From NCBI GenBank assembly GCA_949987565.1, contig OX465119.1:13308578-13372577 (forward strand): 64,000 bases of DNA, written 5' to 3'. The notes under the pieces were generated by a model. The model had not been told where the DNA came from and ran no database searches. It worked only from the letters and a program-made list of their open reading frames with translations. The DNA comes from Luidia sarsii (Eukaryota; Echinodermata; Asteroidea; Paxillosida; Luidiidae). The position numbers and the translations under genes are program-made. Each line of letters begins with the position of its first letter. Position 1 is the stretch's first letter. This document shows positions 1 through 10,250 of the stretch, piece by piece.

Positions 1-189
1 ACATCGGCTACCTCTTCTCTTCCCCTTCCTTCTTTTCTCTCTCTTCTCTCTTCTCTTTTTTTTTTTGGTCCGGAAGTGGCGTGGACTCTGCCAGTTTGTG
101 TAGTAATGGGGGCAGAGGGAAAGCCCGTAATCGCTAGGGCGGCCTCTCATTGTCACTTCCCAGGGCAAATTTCTGCCCTCCGCTTTGGC
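1..189. other. unique sequence, no gene seen
   Basis: The first bases are a pyrimidine-rich stretch ending in a T run near 55-66, followed by unremarkable sequence. A CAG-preceded open frame starts at 76 but runs straight into the GA repeat, so I do not call it coding. Confidence 0.5.
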
Positions 190-660
190 TTAGAAGAGAG
201 CAAGGTGGGAGAGAGAGGGAGGGAGAGAGAGTGTGTGTGTGTGTGTGAGAGAGAGACAGACAGAGACAGAGACAGAGAGAGACAGAGAGAGAGAGAGAGA
301 AGAGAGAGGTGGAGGCAGGGAGAAAGGGAGTTTGTGAGTGAGTGAGAGAGAAAGAGACAGAGACAGAGAGAGGTGGAGGGAGGGATAAAGGGAGTGTGTG
401 AGTGAGTGAGAGAGAAAGAGACAGAGAGAGAGAAGAGAGAGGGGGGAGGGAGGGAGAGAAGGAGAGAGAGTGTGTGAGTGGGAGAGAGAAAAAGACAGAC
501 AGGCAGACACAGAGACAGAGAGAGGGGAGGGAGGGAGAGAGGGGGAAGCAGAGAAGAAAAGAGAGGAAGAAGGAAAGAGTGCATTTAGTAAAGCAGAGGA
601 TAAGAGGTCGGAATGAGATAGCTGGAGAGGAAAGAGTGAGAGAGAGAGGGGGAAGAGGGT
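190..660. repeat. GA/CAGA purine-rich microsatellite
   Basis: An imperfect mixture of (GA)n, (GGGA)n, (CAGAGA)n and a short (GT)n patch at 230-247. Larger blocks containing GAGAGAAAGAGACAGAGA recur about every 70-100 bases, which suggests some higher-order duplication. Open frames on both strands are Arg/Glu- or Ser/Leu-rich and are translations of the repeat. Confidence 0.96.
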
Positions 661-1248
661 TCTGAGGGCGTGGGTCTCAGGTGGAACGAGAAGGGGATGG
701 GGTGGGGACATCCCGCCAAGGCAAAGGAAGACTTTCTTTGAGCTGAACCCGAGGAAGGGGAAGAGGGGTGGCGGGGGAAAGGGGGGCTTTTTTGTTTGGC
801 TGTCAGGATGGGTGGAGGAGGAAAAGAATGGGCCTCTAAAAGTAGAACACCGAGGTGGAAAGGTAGTTTGGGGGGGGGGGGGCTTGAGTGGAGAGAGGGG
901 GGGTTGGGAGAGAGACAGAGAGATGCAGCAGCATGTTAGGGATGGTGTGAGGGGAAAGAGGGGGGGGGGGTAGGGTTTCTTCACAGGAGGAGGGACTGTG
1001 GAAGACTGGTGCATGCCTGAAGCTAATATATAACAGACCTATGGGGAATGACTGAGCCCTCAAATGGGAATTGGTCGAGCCCACAAGAGCAGACAAACGA
1101 GGAGGGGGTCCTACCCTCTGCAGGAGTGAATCCAGAATTGACAAGGGGGGGGTGGGGATAGCCGAGCCCAGCCGAGCTAAGCCAAGCGGGTCCAGGGCCA
1201 ATACTCCTGGGAGCAGAACTACAGCAATAATTGATCAGAGCGTAGCAG
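661..1248. other. purine-rich unique sequence with poly-G runs
   Basis: No gene is seen. G runs occur near 870-885, 960-970 and 1145-1152. The stretch 1160-1260 is mildly CpG-containing and could be upstream sequence of the possible exon ending at 1308, but no TATA-like or initiator element is clear. Confidence 0.4.
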
Positions 1249-1308
1249 ATGTCCCGAGGAACGAAACTTGACGGCGGAAAAAGAAAAAAAAAAACCAATA
1301 CCAACAAG
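1249..1308 (+). CDS. possible first coding exon with strong splice donor (unrecognised)
   Basis: An ATG at 1249 opens a 20-codon frame, MSRGTKLDGG then a Lys-rich part ending TNTNK. It runs into CAACAAG|GTGAGT, a near-consensus 5' splice site with the GT at 1309. The frame reaches the donor with no partial codon. The composition is basic and unlike any family I can name. The evidence is only the start codon, the open frame and the donor; no downstream exon is identified. A chance donor beside a poly-A-rich stretch is equally possible. The frame stays open only a few codons into the putative intron. Confidence 0.15.
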
Positions 1309-1633
1309 GTGAGTGATAAGATGATCATCCTGCTCGTCGGTGCCTTCGAAGAAATTAGACCCGCAAAATTCCTAGTTAATTATTCAACTCGTTCCAAAGC
1401 TTTTTTTTTTTTTTTTTACATCGGCAAGTGGCACGTGCTCAAGTCAGACATCTTAATGTCGTGTATAATGAGATGGTGATACTTTAAAGCAACAGTGACT
1501 GAGTCTCTCCGAATGTCTACCCCTGAGACTTCCCGTTTGCCCAATGCCTCTTCTCTTTGTACTTCTTATAGGTTGTATTCCCCCCAAAGTCTGATCCCCC
1601 CCCCCCCCTGCAAAAATAGGTTCATTCAGAAGC

Positions 1634-2134
1634 TTGAAGCAGATATACTTTGGCGGAGTGACAGGCCCATGCAAATGTTATCATTGCGTCGCCCAAGAAA
1701 CACGTTTCGCCCCGGAAAACGTCGGACCAACAAACATGGAGTCTCACGGACAGAACATGCTTCCTTACTATTCCATAGTCACGTGCAACAGTCCTATGGA
1801 ATGTAAAGAAGTATGTATTGTTTTGGGGCTATCACATCGGTTACCAGCAGTTGACGAGTACCAGGTTTTTTGTGTTAGAGAGGTGTGCGTTGTTGGAGGA
1901 CAATCGCATCGGTTACCAGTGGGCCATGGATACCGAGTACCAGTGTGGAGGTGGGTTTGGTTGCCAACAAACCAGGTATGTCGCGTACAATTCAGATGTA
2001 AGACAGTCTTAATGACGTGGATCAAACACACACGATGCGAATACCTGAAGTTAGCAGTGAATTTTCTTTCCCTTTTTTTTTTCTCCGGGAATTTCTCTTC
2101 GTCAAAAGCAAGAATCCAGCTTTTTGTACACTAA
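1634..2134 (+). CDS. unrecognised open frame with internal 24-residue duplication (doubtful)
   Basis: A 166-codon frame that is not built of simple repeat. Its first third is cysteine-containing (GPCKCYHC). The middle has two related blocks, EVCIVLGLSHRLPAVDEYQ at about residues 59-77 and EVCVVGGQSHRLPVGHGYR at about 83-101, arising from a DNA duplication with a period near 72 bases (1811-1945). The second block is followed by ACCAG|GTATGT near 1976, a good splice donor. The C-terminal part after that is Phe-rich and looks non-coding. It could be an exon ending at the donor, or a chance frame over a duplicated segment. No family is recognised. Confidence 0.15.
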   Translation: MKQIYFGGVTGPCKCYHCVAQETRFAPENVGPTNMESHGQNMLPYYSIVTCNSPMECKEVCIVLGLSHRLPAVDEYQVFCVREVCVVGGQSHRLPVGHGYRVPVWRWVWLPTNQVCRVQFRCKTVLMTWIKHTRCEYLKLAVNFLSLFFFSGNFSSSKARIQLFVH

Positions 2135-2324
2135 GTGTCGGCTATACAAAGAAATATAACCCATATCCCAATAAAGTAGTGGTGCCTGTGTCCCTCCAAC
2201 TTCTGACGAAGGAGGGGGAGGAGGGAGGGCGTGACAGACACGAGAGGGTTTGGCGATGGGTCGGGACATCTAGCCCCGAAATAAAATGAGCCATTCCAGG
2301 CTGTGGTACAACGGAAGGGATTAA

Positions 2325-2470
2325 GAGGGGATTTAAAAAACATTAATCTCAGAGAAGGTGCTCAGCTTCAAATCTCGGTCCAGTCAAAGTTTTCTTCGCC
2401 AATTTTGTTTTTGTTCAAATTTGTTCAAAATTTCCCAGTCAGTTTTGTTTCCGGTTTTGGTTTGATGACT
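2325..2470 (+). mobile_element. SINE 3' part (tRNA-derived family), plus orientation
   Basis: The segment contains TCAAATCTCGGTCCAGTCAA, then GTTTTCTTCGCCAATTTTG, then TTCAAAA and CCCAGTCAGTTTT. The same series of blocks occurs at 30830-30910 and, reverse-complemented, at 35095-35140 and 52200-52275. The B-box position is degraded here (TTCAAATCT) and the head is largely lost. Confidence 0.65.
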
Positions 2471-2619
2471 TGTGAATGTTCAAACAACTTGTGGGCAATG
2501 AAACTGAGGTTGAAGCCCAAGCCTTGACCTTCACTTCGTCGGTAAAAAGGCCACGGTTGGCCTACAGAAACTGTGTCCATCAGGGTGCTGCCGGACTATT
2601 ACGTGGTGCAGGAATGGGG

Positions 2620-2800
2620 TTAAAGGCCCTATGCATCATTGGTAAAGGTCAACTGATTGCTGCAGTGTGTGCGTTAAACCATTCAACATTCAAAAAAAGC
2701 TATCCTGCGAAGGTTTTAGCTCAACTGGTGATCTGAGAAAGTAGAAAAAGGCAAAAAAACATCAAGGTTTTCTCACCGGTCTGTAAGAAACGAAAAAATT
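2620..2800 (+). mobile_element. MITE-like element, truncated copy (family also at 22709 and 44949)
   Basis: It begins TTAAAGGCCCTATGCATCAT, followed by shared blocks GTGCGTTAAACCATTCAACA, ATCCTGCGAAGG and GATCTGAGAAAGTAGAAAAA. These align with the 5' halves of the complete copies at 22709-23074 and 44949-45314. Similarity stops near 2800, so this copy lacks its 3' half and right terminal inverted repeat. Confidence 0.8.
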
Positions 2801-3054
2801 CCGTCGAAATTGTGAACAGTGGCCTCAATATTATCGACGACTGATCCGTGTTGACTACGGCCGTTTCTGAAATGAAGGCTTGGGCTCGGTCTCAGGCTTC
2901 GTCTCCGTCTGACAAAACCTGAAAATCCAGGTTGTGGTTTGTTTCCGAATTTGAAGGTTTGTTGGCTTGATAGGTACAGGGTATTCACCAAGAAACTGGG
3001 GCCAAACGCTTGTTTTAGAAGCCTGTAATATTATAACGAGCAAGATAAATATGA

Positions 3055-3092
3055 CCGAAGCCTAAGCCTAAGCCTGAGCCTAAGCCTTCATT
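3055..3092. repeat. short (AAGCCT)n hexamer repeat
   Basis: Five to six copies of AAGCCT/GAGCCT. Related AAGCCTAAGC or AAGCCCAAGCC motifs are scattered at 2505-2525 and 3488-3500, so this may be the visible part of an older dispersed array. Confidence 0.7.
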
Positions 3093-3639
3093 TTGAAAAC
3101 GCCCTATGTCTTCACCGCAGACCGGCGTGGTTGCGGACTCCCCAAAAATTCCCCTGGCCCATTGTTGGGTTATGAACTCTGGACCGGTGATCCTTGCCTC
3201 GGTGCCCGCATACCATGCCTACTGGATGGAGGGGAACCAGCTGACCGAGATCACCGATTGAAACTCAGACGGCCCTGTTTGAAAAAAGACGCAAACTTGG
3301 ACCGTTTCTTTCGTTTTGTATCCATCCTAAAAAAAAAGTACAAATGGGAAACCTTTAGCTTGGGTTTTGAAGGGGGGGAAAAACACAATTTGAGAAGAAA
3401 AGCAACTCCCATTCTCGCAAGCTTCAACTTCAACAGAGAAACCCCCTGTGTTTCCAGCTTTTGGATGACAGAGACGATGCTGGAGCCGAAGCCTAAGCGG
3501 GGTTTTAGGAAGAAGGGGAAAAAAAAGGCCCCAGATCCGTCTGAGACAGGCAGCCTCCATACCCAGTTATGAATGCATCCTTCCTAAATAGTCAACAAAC
3601 TTTGACTAGGCTTGGCTTCAACCCCCTCCCCCCCAAAAA
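3093..3639. other. unique sequence without recognisable gene
   Basis: A 159-codon plus-strand frame (3093-3572) is open but has no recognisable domain. It starts inside the AAGCCT-repeat context and ends near the GAA array. I see no splice acceptor, donor or similarity that supports coding. Confidence 0.35.
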
Positions 3640-4330
3640 AAGAAGAAAAAGAAGAAGAAGACAAAGAAGACAAAGAAGACAAAGAAGAGGAAGACAAAGA
3701 AGACAAAGAAGACAAAGAAGAAGAAGACAAAGAAGAAGAAGAAGAAGACAAAGAAGATAAAGAAGACAAAGAAGAAGAAGAAGATAAAGAAGATGAAGAA
3801 GAAGAAGAAGAAGACGAAGAAGATGAAGAAGAAGAAGAAGAAAAAGACGAAGAAGAAGAAGACGAAGAAGACAAAGAAGACAAAGAAGACAAAGAAGAAG
3901 AAGACAAAGAAGAAGAAGAAGAAGAAGAAGAAGAAGAAGAAGAAGATAAAGAAGATGAAGAAGAAGAAGAAGAAGAAGACGAAGAAGATGAAGAAGAAGA
4001 AGAAGAAAAAGACGAAGAAGAAGAAGACGAAGAAGACAAAGAAGACAAAGAAGACAAAGAAGAAGAAGACAAAGAAGAAGAAGAAGAAGACAAAGAAGAA
4101 GAAGAAGAAGAAGAAGAAGAAGATAAAGAAGATGAAGAAGAAGAAGAAGAAGAAGACGAAGAAGATGAAGAAGATGAAGAAGAAAAAGACGAAGAAGAAG
4201 AAGACGAAGAAGACAAAGAAGACAAAGAAGACAAAGAAGACAAAGAAGACAAAGAAGACAAAGAAGACAAAGAAGACAAAGAAGACGAAGAAGACAAAGA
4301 AGACGAAGAAGACGAAGAAGAAGAAATCAG
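3640..4330 (+). repeat. long GAA/GAC/AAA triplet array
   Basis: About 690 bases of almost uninterrupted (GAAGAA)(GAC/GAT/AAA) triplets. Larger units such as AAAGACGAAGAAGAAGAAGA recur at about 3840, 4008 and 4185, so the array has expanded in blocks of roughly 170 bases. All six frames are open for long distances (Glu/Lys/Asp on plus, Ser or Phe on minus) purely because of the triplet period. Purine-strand GAA tracts of this length can form triplex (H-DNA). Confidence 0.97.
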
Positions 4331-4464
4331 AAAAAAAAAAACCACACTGAGACAACTTCATGTCCTGTGTGATAGTATCTTGACACAGCAACCTTCACAA
4401 ATCTCACCAAAAGTATTTGCCTCCGATCGAGCAAACGGCTTTTAATAAACATGTTTTATGAATG

Positions 4465-4478
4465 GCGCCCTCTATTGA
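4465..4478 (-). promoter_or_regulatory. CTCF-like site
   Basis: The minus strand reads TCAATAGAGGGCGC, matching about 12 of 14 positions of the bilaterian CTCF core CCASYAGRKGGCRS. The consensus is quoted from general knowledge; the match was counted by eye. Confidence 0.25.
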
Positions 4479-5521
4479 GAAAGATTCTACCTCAGGCCTA
4501 TTATCAGGGCAATGAAGCCTACATGTAGAGTAATTGGATCCAAATGTGGGATAAGGCCGTGTGCACAGTGCGCGCATCTGTTTTACTGGCATGCGATAAT
4601 GTCAAGGGTATTAGCAACATTTCAAACTGTTGTCATGAGACTCCAGCTTGCCCAATCATAACCTTTCATTTTGGCCGGTCAAAACCAAGAATAGGTTTTA
4701 ATTTGTAGCGTTCCATTGCAATTTTTTTTCCCCAGGCATCTACAGTTAGGCTGGAGCTATGCTTTACAAATGGAAACAAGCAACCCGATTCTTAGTTATT
4801 GATTTATTTTTCTTTATTTATGCAGATTCGTCCAAAACAAGGCTGTAAAGCCACTCAAGGTTAAGGGCTAAGGAATGAAGGAGATAGAGAGAGACTCAGG
4901 AAGGCTGGGGTTAGGAATTGACATTCCTCTTTAAAAAGGGCAAGATTGTAGGCTGGGGGAAAACATGGACCAGGAAGGGAATGTCCAAACTAGGAGGGGG
5001 GGGGTGGGGGGCAAGTCAGCCAGACTCGAGGAAAACCTTTCGTGGAAGTATTTGTTGAGCAGCCAAAACGCACAGGTCTCAACTCAATCCACATCAACAT
5101 CAGAAATTTTCAGGAAACGGCCTAAAATGGTTGTTCTCGTAACCCCTTGTCTGTCTCTTTGTTTCTCTAAACATCTGGTACGGCGCTTTGATCTGTGTGT
5201 AAAGGTGCTTTATGAATGCCTGCAATTGTTAATAATTCTAAAAAAAAAATTGTATGTTATGTATGTCTGCTTGAGACCCACTTGGTGGTATACTGCCACA
5301 GACAACCAAAAGAAGAAGAAAAATTGCAGAACAGAGAACAATTACCCTGATTATCTTTGCCCTGATAAAACACCACAAAGCTATATGAACAAGTTTTCTT
5401 AAATCAATGGATATCACTGACAATGATCTTGTTTCAGTGCAGTATGACATGCATTCATTAACCACATGCACGTGACCTTCACAGAGGAATGATACTAGTC
5501 AGTGGTCAAGGCTATAATAGC

Positions 5522-5535
5522 CCAACAGAGGGCGC
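5522..5535 (+). promoter_or_regulatory. CTCF-like site
   Basis: CCAACAGAGGGCGC matches 13 of 14 positions of the CTCF core CCASYAGRKGGCRS. A minus-strand copy of the AGAGGGCGC core lies about 60 bases downstream at 5593-5606, so the two sites are convergent. Confidence 0.3.
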
Positions 5536-5592
5536 TGTTCAAGCTGCCGACCAGTCCCTGCATCAGGTAGGATTGAACGAGTATTGAAGAGG

Positions 5593-5606
5593 GCGCCCTC
5601 TATTGA
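5593..5606 (-). promoter_or_regulatory. CTCF-like site with GAGGGCGCCCTC palindrome
   Basis: The plus strand has GAGGGCGCCCTC (5590-5601) followed by TATTGA, so the minus strand reads TCAATAGAGGGCGC, identical to the 4465 site. The identical flank suggests both copies come from one dispersed repeat and not from independent regulatory evolution. Confidence 0.25.
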
Positions 5607-5804
5607 CAGCAATTGATGAATGACGTGCGGCCCTGGCGAGGCTGGGGTGTACATAATGACGAAGGAGCGATGAAGATGAGGTGGGGATAAAATGGGGGGG
5701 GGGTGGGGGGGTTAGGTAAAAATCCCTAGAGAGAAGGAAATAATATCCCACGCAAGGCGGGTTGTGACGTTCTGCTTGCACGCAGTCACTGTTGTGGATG
5801 TAAG

Positions 5805-6345
5805 AAAAGGCAGGCAGGCAGGGAGGGAGGGAGGAAGGGAGGCAGGGAGGGAGGCAGGCAGGCAGGCAGGCAGAGTGAGAGGCAGGGAGGGAGGCAGTGA
5901 GGCAGGGAGAGAGGGAGGGAGGCAGGAAGAGAGGTAGGCAGAGAGGGAGGCAGAGAGGGAGGGAGGCAGGGACGCAGGAAAGAAAGGGGAGGGAGGCAGG
6001 GAGGGAGGCAGTGAGGCAGGGAGGCAGGCAGGGAGGGAGGCAGTGAGGCAGGGAGAGAGGGAGGGAGGCAGGAAGAGAGGTAGGCAGAGAGGGAGGCAGA
6101 GAGGCAGGGAGGGAGGCAGTGAGGCAGTCAGGGAGGCAGGCAAGGAGGCAGGAGCAGAGAGGCAGACAGAAAGGCAGGGAGGGAGGCAGTGAGGCAGGGA
6201 GGGAGGTAGTGAGGCAGGGAGGGAGGCAGTAAGGCAGGGAGGAAGGGAGGCATGGAGGGAGGCAGGCAGTGATGGAGGAGCAGGGAGGCAGGCAGGGAGG
6301 CAGGAGCAGAGAGGCAGGCAGGCAGACTGACAGGCAGCCAGAGAC
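5805..6345. repeat. (GGCAGGGAGGGA)n array
   Basis: About 540 bases of GGCAGG, GGAGGCAGG and GAGAGG units. A longer unit containing GGAGGCAGGAAGAGAGGTAG occurs near 5925 and 6065, a spacing of about 140 bases. Minus-strand frames (Leu/Pro/Ser/Cys) are repeat translations. Confidence 0.96.
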
Positions 6346-7929
6346 AGAGTCAGAGAGGTGAGGAGGGCGAGATGAATGGACACTTGCTGTCGTCACTCCG
6401 CTAGGATATCCACCCAGATAGATTTCATCTCGCTACAATGCCTCCCCACCCCCTCCCCCCGACCCAACCTCAACCTCAACTGCCCGTCCACAATACCCGA
6501 ACGCAGGCCCGTCCCTACGACATAAAAGATACCCCCCAACGCCGACCGTGTTTATGCCTTCTCCGAGTGTAAAGGATGACGTCACTCCAGCGCACGGGCA
6601 GAGCTCCCCAAACAAACAAGCAGGGAGAGAAGACTTGACCACGCACGCACACACACACACACACAAAGAAGAAGAAGAAGAAGAAAAAGACGCAATCAAA
6701 AAAAAATAAAAATCTGTGTATAAACGTCGTAGCGTTCCCTCTTCTTCTTTGTTTCCCAAAAGACATACATCTTGTACACATGTTTGCTGACATGCGGCAG
6801 TTGGTGCAGTCCGGGCCAACCTGAAACGGCGACATTCAGACTTAACCTGATATTTTCATTGGCCCTCCAAAGTTTGCTTGCGATCTCTCCTTGTCCTCCC
6901 TCTCCCAAAAGGTTGGGGAGGGGGGGGGGGGGTTGGGAAACGGACAGATAACACCTTTTTAATAGAGATGAGTAGAGTTTCTTTCTTTCCAGAGTGCTTG
7001 GAAAAACCCCTGGGCACTTTACTTTTCCCCAAAAAACACGGAGAACTATGTAGTGTTCACTGCTGTTTTTCTTACATATTTTTATTTGGGGGAGGGAGAA
7101 AGAGAGAAGGAGGGGGCCAGGGGGGTACTAGATTGTTTGGTTGCTTTTTGTTTTCTTGTCTCGGGAAGAAAAAAGACTTGGCGTGAATGCTGCGTTTCAC
7201 GGGCGGTCATCTGCCTGTATAAACCGAATCAAGGGGTCAGCCCTGTTTGTGGACGTGTAATTCAAGAAGGTCAGGCAAGAGGGAGGGGGGGGGGACTATG
7301 GAAGGCCAAGGAGTTGAGTTAACTGGGTCGGAGCATGGGTCCCTACAACTTTGGCGATGATTCAACTACAGTGGGAGGGGAGGGGACAGAAGAACAAAAA
7401 ATCAAACCGAAAATCAGTGGATTTTATCATCCATCTTGGAGACCCTATTTTACATGTACATGTATGTTCACAGTCTCTCTCATTTTTTTTGGGGGGGGGG
7501 GGAGAGGGTTGGGATTTGTACACGATTTCAGCACGAAAGCCACAGGTAACCTTTCCATTTCTTTGCCTTTTTCATAGATTTTCATAGATTTTTTTCTTCT
7601 CTTTGTCTTGTTTGAAAAGATTGGTCACTTTTTTGTCTGCCCCAAGGATGCAGCACTTGAGCTTAAAAACCTGCGCATACAGAAGACCGAGATTCATTAC
7701 GAAACAGAAATGCGGATGAACAATCCCCAATGCAATCCTCCCATTACCCAAGAATCTTTACTCCACCTTAAACTCTTTCTTGGTTCGGGGTTTTTTGTCA
7801 CTAGATCTGGGCCAATTTCATAGAACCATGACATGTTTTCCTTGTGTGAACGGGACCAGAAAGCACACTGTAACGCGATGTCAGCTGCTTCTGACTTGTA
7901 CTCCACTGTTCGTAACTACGACCGAAACA
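6346..7929. other. unique sequence, no gene seen
   Basis: Contains a short (CA)n at 6645-6664, (GAAGAA)n at 6666-6690, and G runs at 6920-6933, 7283-7292 and 7492-7503. Open frames here are short, overlap on both strands and have no recognisable domain. Sequence from about 7840 may be strongly decayed upstream LINE, but I cannot align it. Confidence 0.45.
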
Positions 7930-8302
7930 CAAGTGAGGTTTAGTAGGGCAAGACGATAAGTTATGTATCTCCAACATCCGATGGCAGCAGCATATCCCAA
8001 ATGAAACAGTTCTCAAGATGGCGGAGGCGGTCAAGATCAGTGACAACGTGAGAAGAAGAAGAAGGAACTGGATCATCTATGTGCTGAGAAAAAGACCCAT
8101 CTGACGACTGCGCCGTGGCCTTAGGGTGGACGCTGGAAGGAAGAAGGAAAATAGGTCGGCCCCAAAACAACATGGCGACGTATGGTGGAGGTAGAACGAA
8201 ACGGTGCGGGGCTGGAGCTCCTGGAATGCGGTGCACCATGCAGCTTCAGACCGACCCCAGTGGAAGGCTGATGTCCTAGCCTTATGTGCCTCCTGGCACT
8301 GA
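7930..8302 (+). pseudogene. decayed LINE ORF2, C-terminal end after the reverse transcriptase
   Basis: Successive plus-strand segments in shifting frames give the characteristic tail of a non-LTR retrotransposon polyprotein. From 7961 it reads LCISNIRWQQHIPNETVL and on to NWIIYVLRK, ending in a stop near 8102. From 8103 it reads DDCAVALGWTLEGRRKIGRP. From 8170 it reads TWRRMVEVERNGAGLE. From 8222 it reads WNAVHHAASDRPQW, then KADVLALCASWH and a stop at 8300-8302. The GRP(K)xTWRR and DRxxW..LV/VLALC blocks are typical of LINE C-termini in general knowledge. At least three frameshifts and an internal stop make it non-functional. The catalytic RT and endonuclease parts are absent, as expected for a 5'-truncated insertion. 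The AAGATGGCGG at 8012 lies inside this coding remnant. Confidence 0.85.
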
Positions 8303-8394
8303 CAGATTTTAGTTTGTTAGATGATGTTATGAATCGCGACTTTTGATGCTTTGATGAGCAAAGTTTGGTGCTTTAGCCCGGTTCTCTGACACAA

Positions 8395-8590
8395 GGTTAG
8401 CCCTCTGTGGTCGAACCCATTGCATCAAACCCATTGTAACTTACTATCAATCGCAAGTCGATGAGCGATGCATAGAAAGTTAGAAACCATACAAAACTAT
8501 CAGAACTTACAAGGGGTTTGATGCAAATCATGAGGTGAGTTACAATGCATCGTACGGCTTTGTGAAATACACCACTGGACAGGTTGTGCA
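8395..8590. repeat. small palindromic repeat family member
   Basis: Contains TATCAATCGCAAGTCGATGA and ends GTTACAATGCATCGTACGGCTTTGTGAAAT. Related sequence occurs at 23895-24055 (reverse), 45475-45535 (reverse) and 58850-58965 (plus), sharing a GATCAATCGCAAG-type block and the AGGCTTTGTGAARTC end. No coding capacity; MITE-like by size and dispersal. Confidence 0.6.
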
Positions 8591-9649
8591 CATGTACACT
8601 TGGCACGCATGTCTTGCATCATAAACTAAAGCACAGTATGTGATGTTTACAGGATCGAAGCTACGTCTCGTTTCAGCGCTGCACAAACAGGCCAATTTTT
8701 TTCGGAGAAAGACAAATTTCATAACTGAAGTACTAATGAGATTAACTACCTTGCAAATCATGATCGGACATTGACCTTTAAATTTGAGCACCATTTCTCT
8801 GAATCATCACAGTGGTCACACGTGGCACGAGACCAACGCTGAAATCGCGAGACTCCGTCCACAGAGTAGCTGATGTTGGGACCCCGGCTACGATTCAAGT
8901 CACTCTCTTTGCTCAATCAAAATTCTGCATTTATAATCACAACAAGCATCTCGCCACACCTCCCCAGGTAAAAAAACAACCCAAAATTCCCTGAAAACGT
9001 TGCTGCCGGTCAGAAAATCACGGCGCTCCCGCGACAAGCGACCGTTTTTTCCTCGCCTAGTGCAAAATGTTTTCCCAGAACTCTTTCAAGGCAAGTGTGA
9101 AGGTCTCATTCAGCAAAATAATCACATGGACCAAGCATCAATCACAAAGCAATCTGGGAGGGGGAAAAAAGGGTACAGGATAGATTTTCTGAGAAGCGGT
9201 AATCCCACTAAGCACGTTAGTTGACCGCGAATTACTGCAATCGAGGGGCCTGTTATTGTTTGGCTTAAATCGCCAGCCTTTTTTGGCTTCGACGAAGAAT
9301 GAAGAATCCCCTCCTATGCATTCATAATTTTTTTAGACGAGACTATAGACATGTAGGCTGTCTCCAAATCCTCCAAATCCTTTGCAAACTTTGAAAGAAT
9401 AATATGAGGGGGAAAAACAAAAGCCGAGACGACGCCATTTGAAGCAGAATTCCTACAAAATGTTTGGCAAACTGCTTACAGTATGCATTTAAGACGAATT
9501 CCTGCAATTGGGAATTTATCAACCGTCAGAACTTAAGGGAACCTGATGTTTGGATCCCGGCAAGTCCTTTCTCAAAGGGTCAAAAGACTAGTTTTTGTCT
9601 GCTGTGCTAATTGTGCCTTTGGGAGGGGGAAAGTAACAGGCCCTACAGG
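8591..9649. other. unique sequence, no gene seen
   Basis: No supported exon. A diverged member of the GGTCCTGCTAGGATC family (reverse sense, CTGATGTTTGGATCCCGGCAAGTCC) lies at about 9542-9580. The rest is unremarkable mixed-composition sequence. Confidence 0.5.
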
Positions 9650-10250
9650 AGGAAGATGAGGACTAGAAGGAGGAGGATGAGACAGGGTGAGGAGGATGAG
9701 GAAGATAAGGAGGAGGAGGAGGAGGATGAGGAAGATAAGGAGGAGGATGAGTAGGATGAGGAGGATGAGGAGGATGAGGAGGATGAGGAGGATAAGGAGG
9801 AGGATGAGGAGGAAGAGGAGGAAGAGGAGGAAGAGGAGGATGAGGAGGATGAGGAGGATGAGGAGGATGAGGAGGAGGAGGAGGAGGATGAGGAAGATAA
9901 GGAGGAGGATGAGGAGGATGAGGAAGATAAGGAGGAGGATGAGGAGGATGAGGAAGATAAGGAGGAGGATGAGTAGGATGAGGAGGATGGGGAGGATAAG
10001 GAGGAGGGTGAGGAGGAAGAGGAGGAAGAGGAGGATGAGGAGGATGAGGAGGATGAGGAGGATGAGGAGGATGAGGAGGATGAGGGGGATGAGGAAGATG
10101 AGGAGGATGAGGAAGATGAGGGGGATGAGGATGAGGGGGGTGAGGGTGATGAGGGTGAAGAGGAAGATAAGGATGAGGAGGGAAAGGATGGCGAAGAGGA
10201 GAATGAGGAAGGTGGGGGGGTATGAGGAGGATGAGGGGTATGAGGTAGAC
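9650..10250. repeat. (GGATGA)n / (GGAGGA)n array
   Basis: About 600 bases of GGATGAGGA, GGAAGATAAGGA and GGAGGAGGA units. A block of about 45 bases containing GATGAGGAAGATAAGGAGGA repeats several times at 9885-9965. The open frames on both strands (Arg/Met and Leu/Ile) are repeat translations. Confidence 0.97.

Larger units (their letters stand above)
4331..5804. other. unique AT-moderate sequence, no gene seen
   Basis: No open frame with recognisable content and no convincing exon. Noted inside: a short GA-rich patch near 4883-4895, an imperfect AAGAAGAAGAAAA patch at 5310, and three GAGGGCGC-type sites listed separately (4465, 5522, 5593). A G run lies at 5693-5708. Confidence 0.5.

Noticed and set aside
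190..1014. Long open frames (up to 274 codons) across GA/CT repeats
   Set aside because: The residues are direct translations of the dinucleotide and hexanucleotide repeats; frames on both strands are open at once and there is no start, splice or domain evidence. The same applies to the long frames at 5563-6396, 14548-15823, 28160-28990, 38353-38977, 38905-39887 and 40643-41257.
3584..4445. Acidic Glu/Asp/Lys-rich protein of about 277 residues
   Set aside because: It spans the triplet array, where all frames stay open because the unit is three bases. Real acidic low-complexity proteins would need flanking unique coding sequence and splice signals, which are absent.
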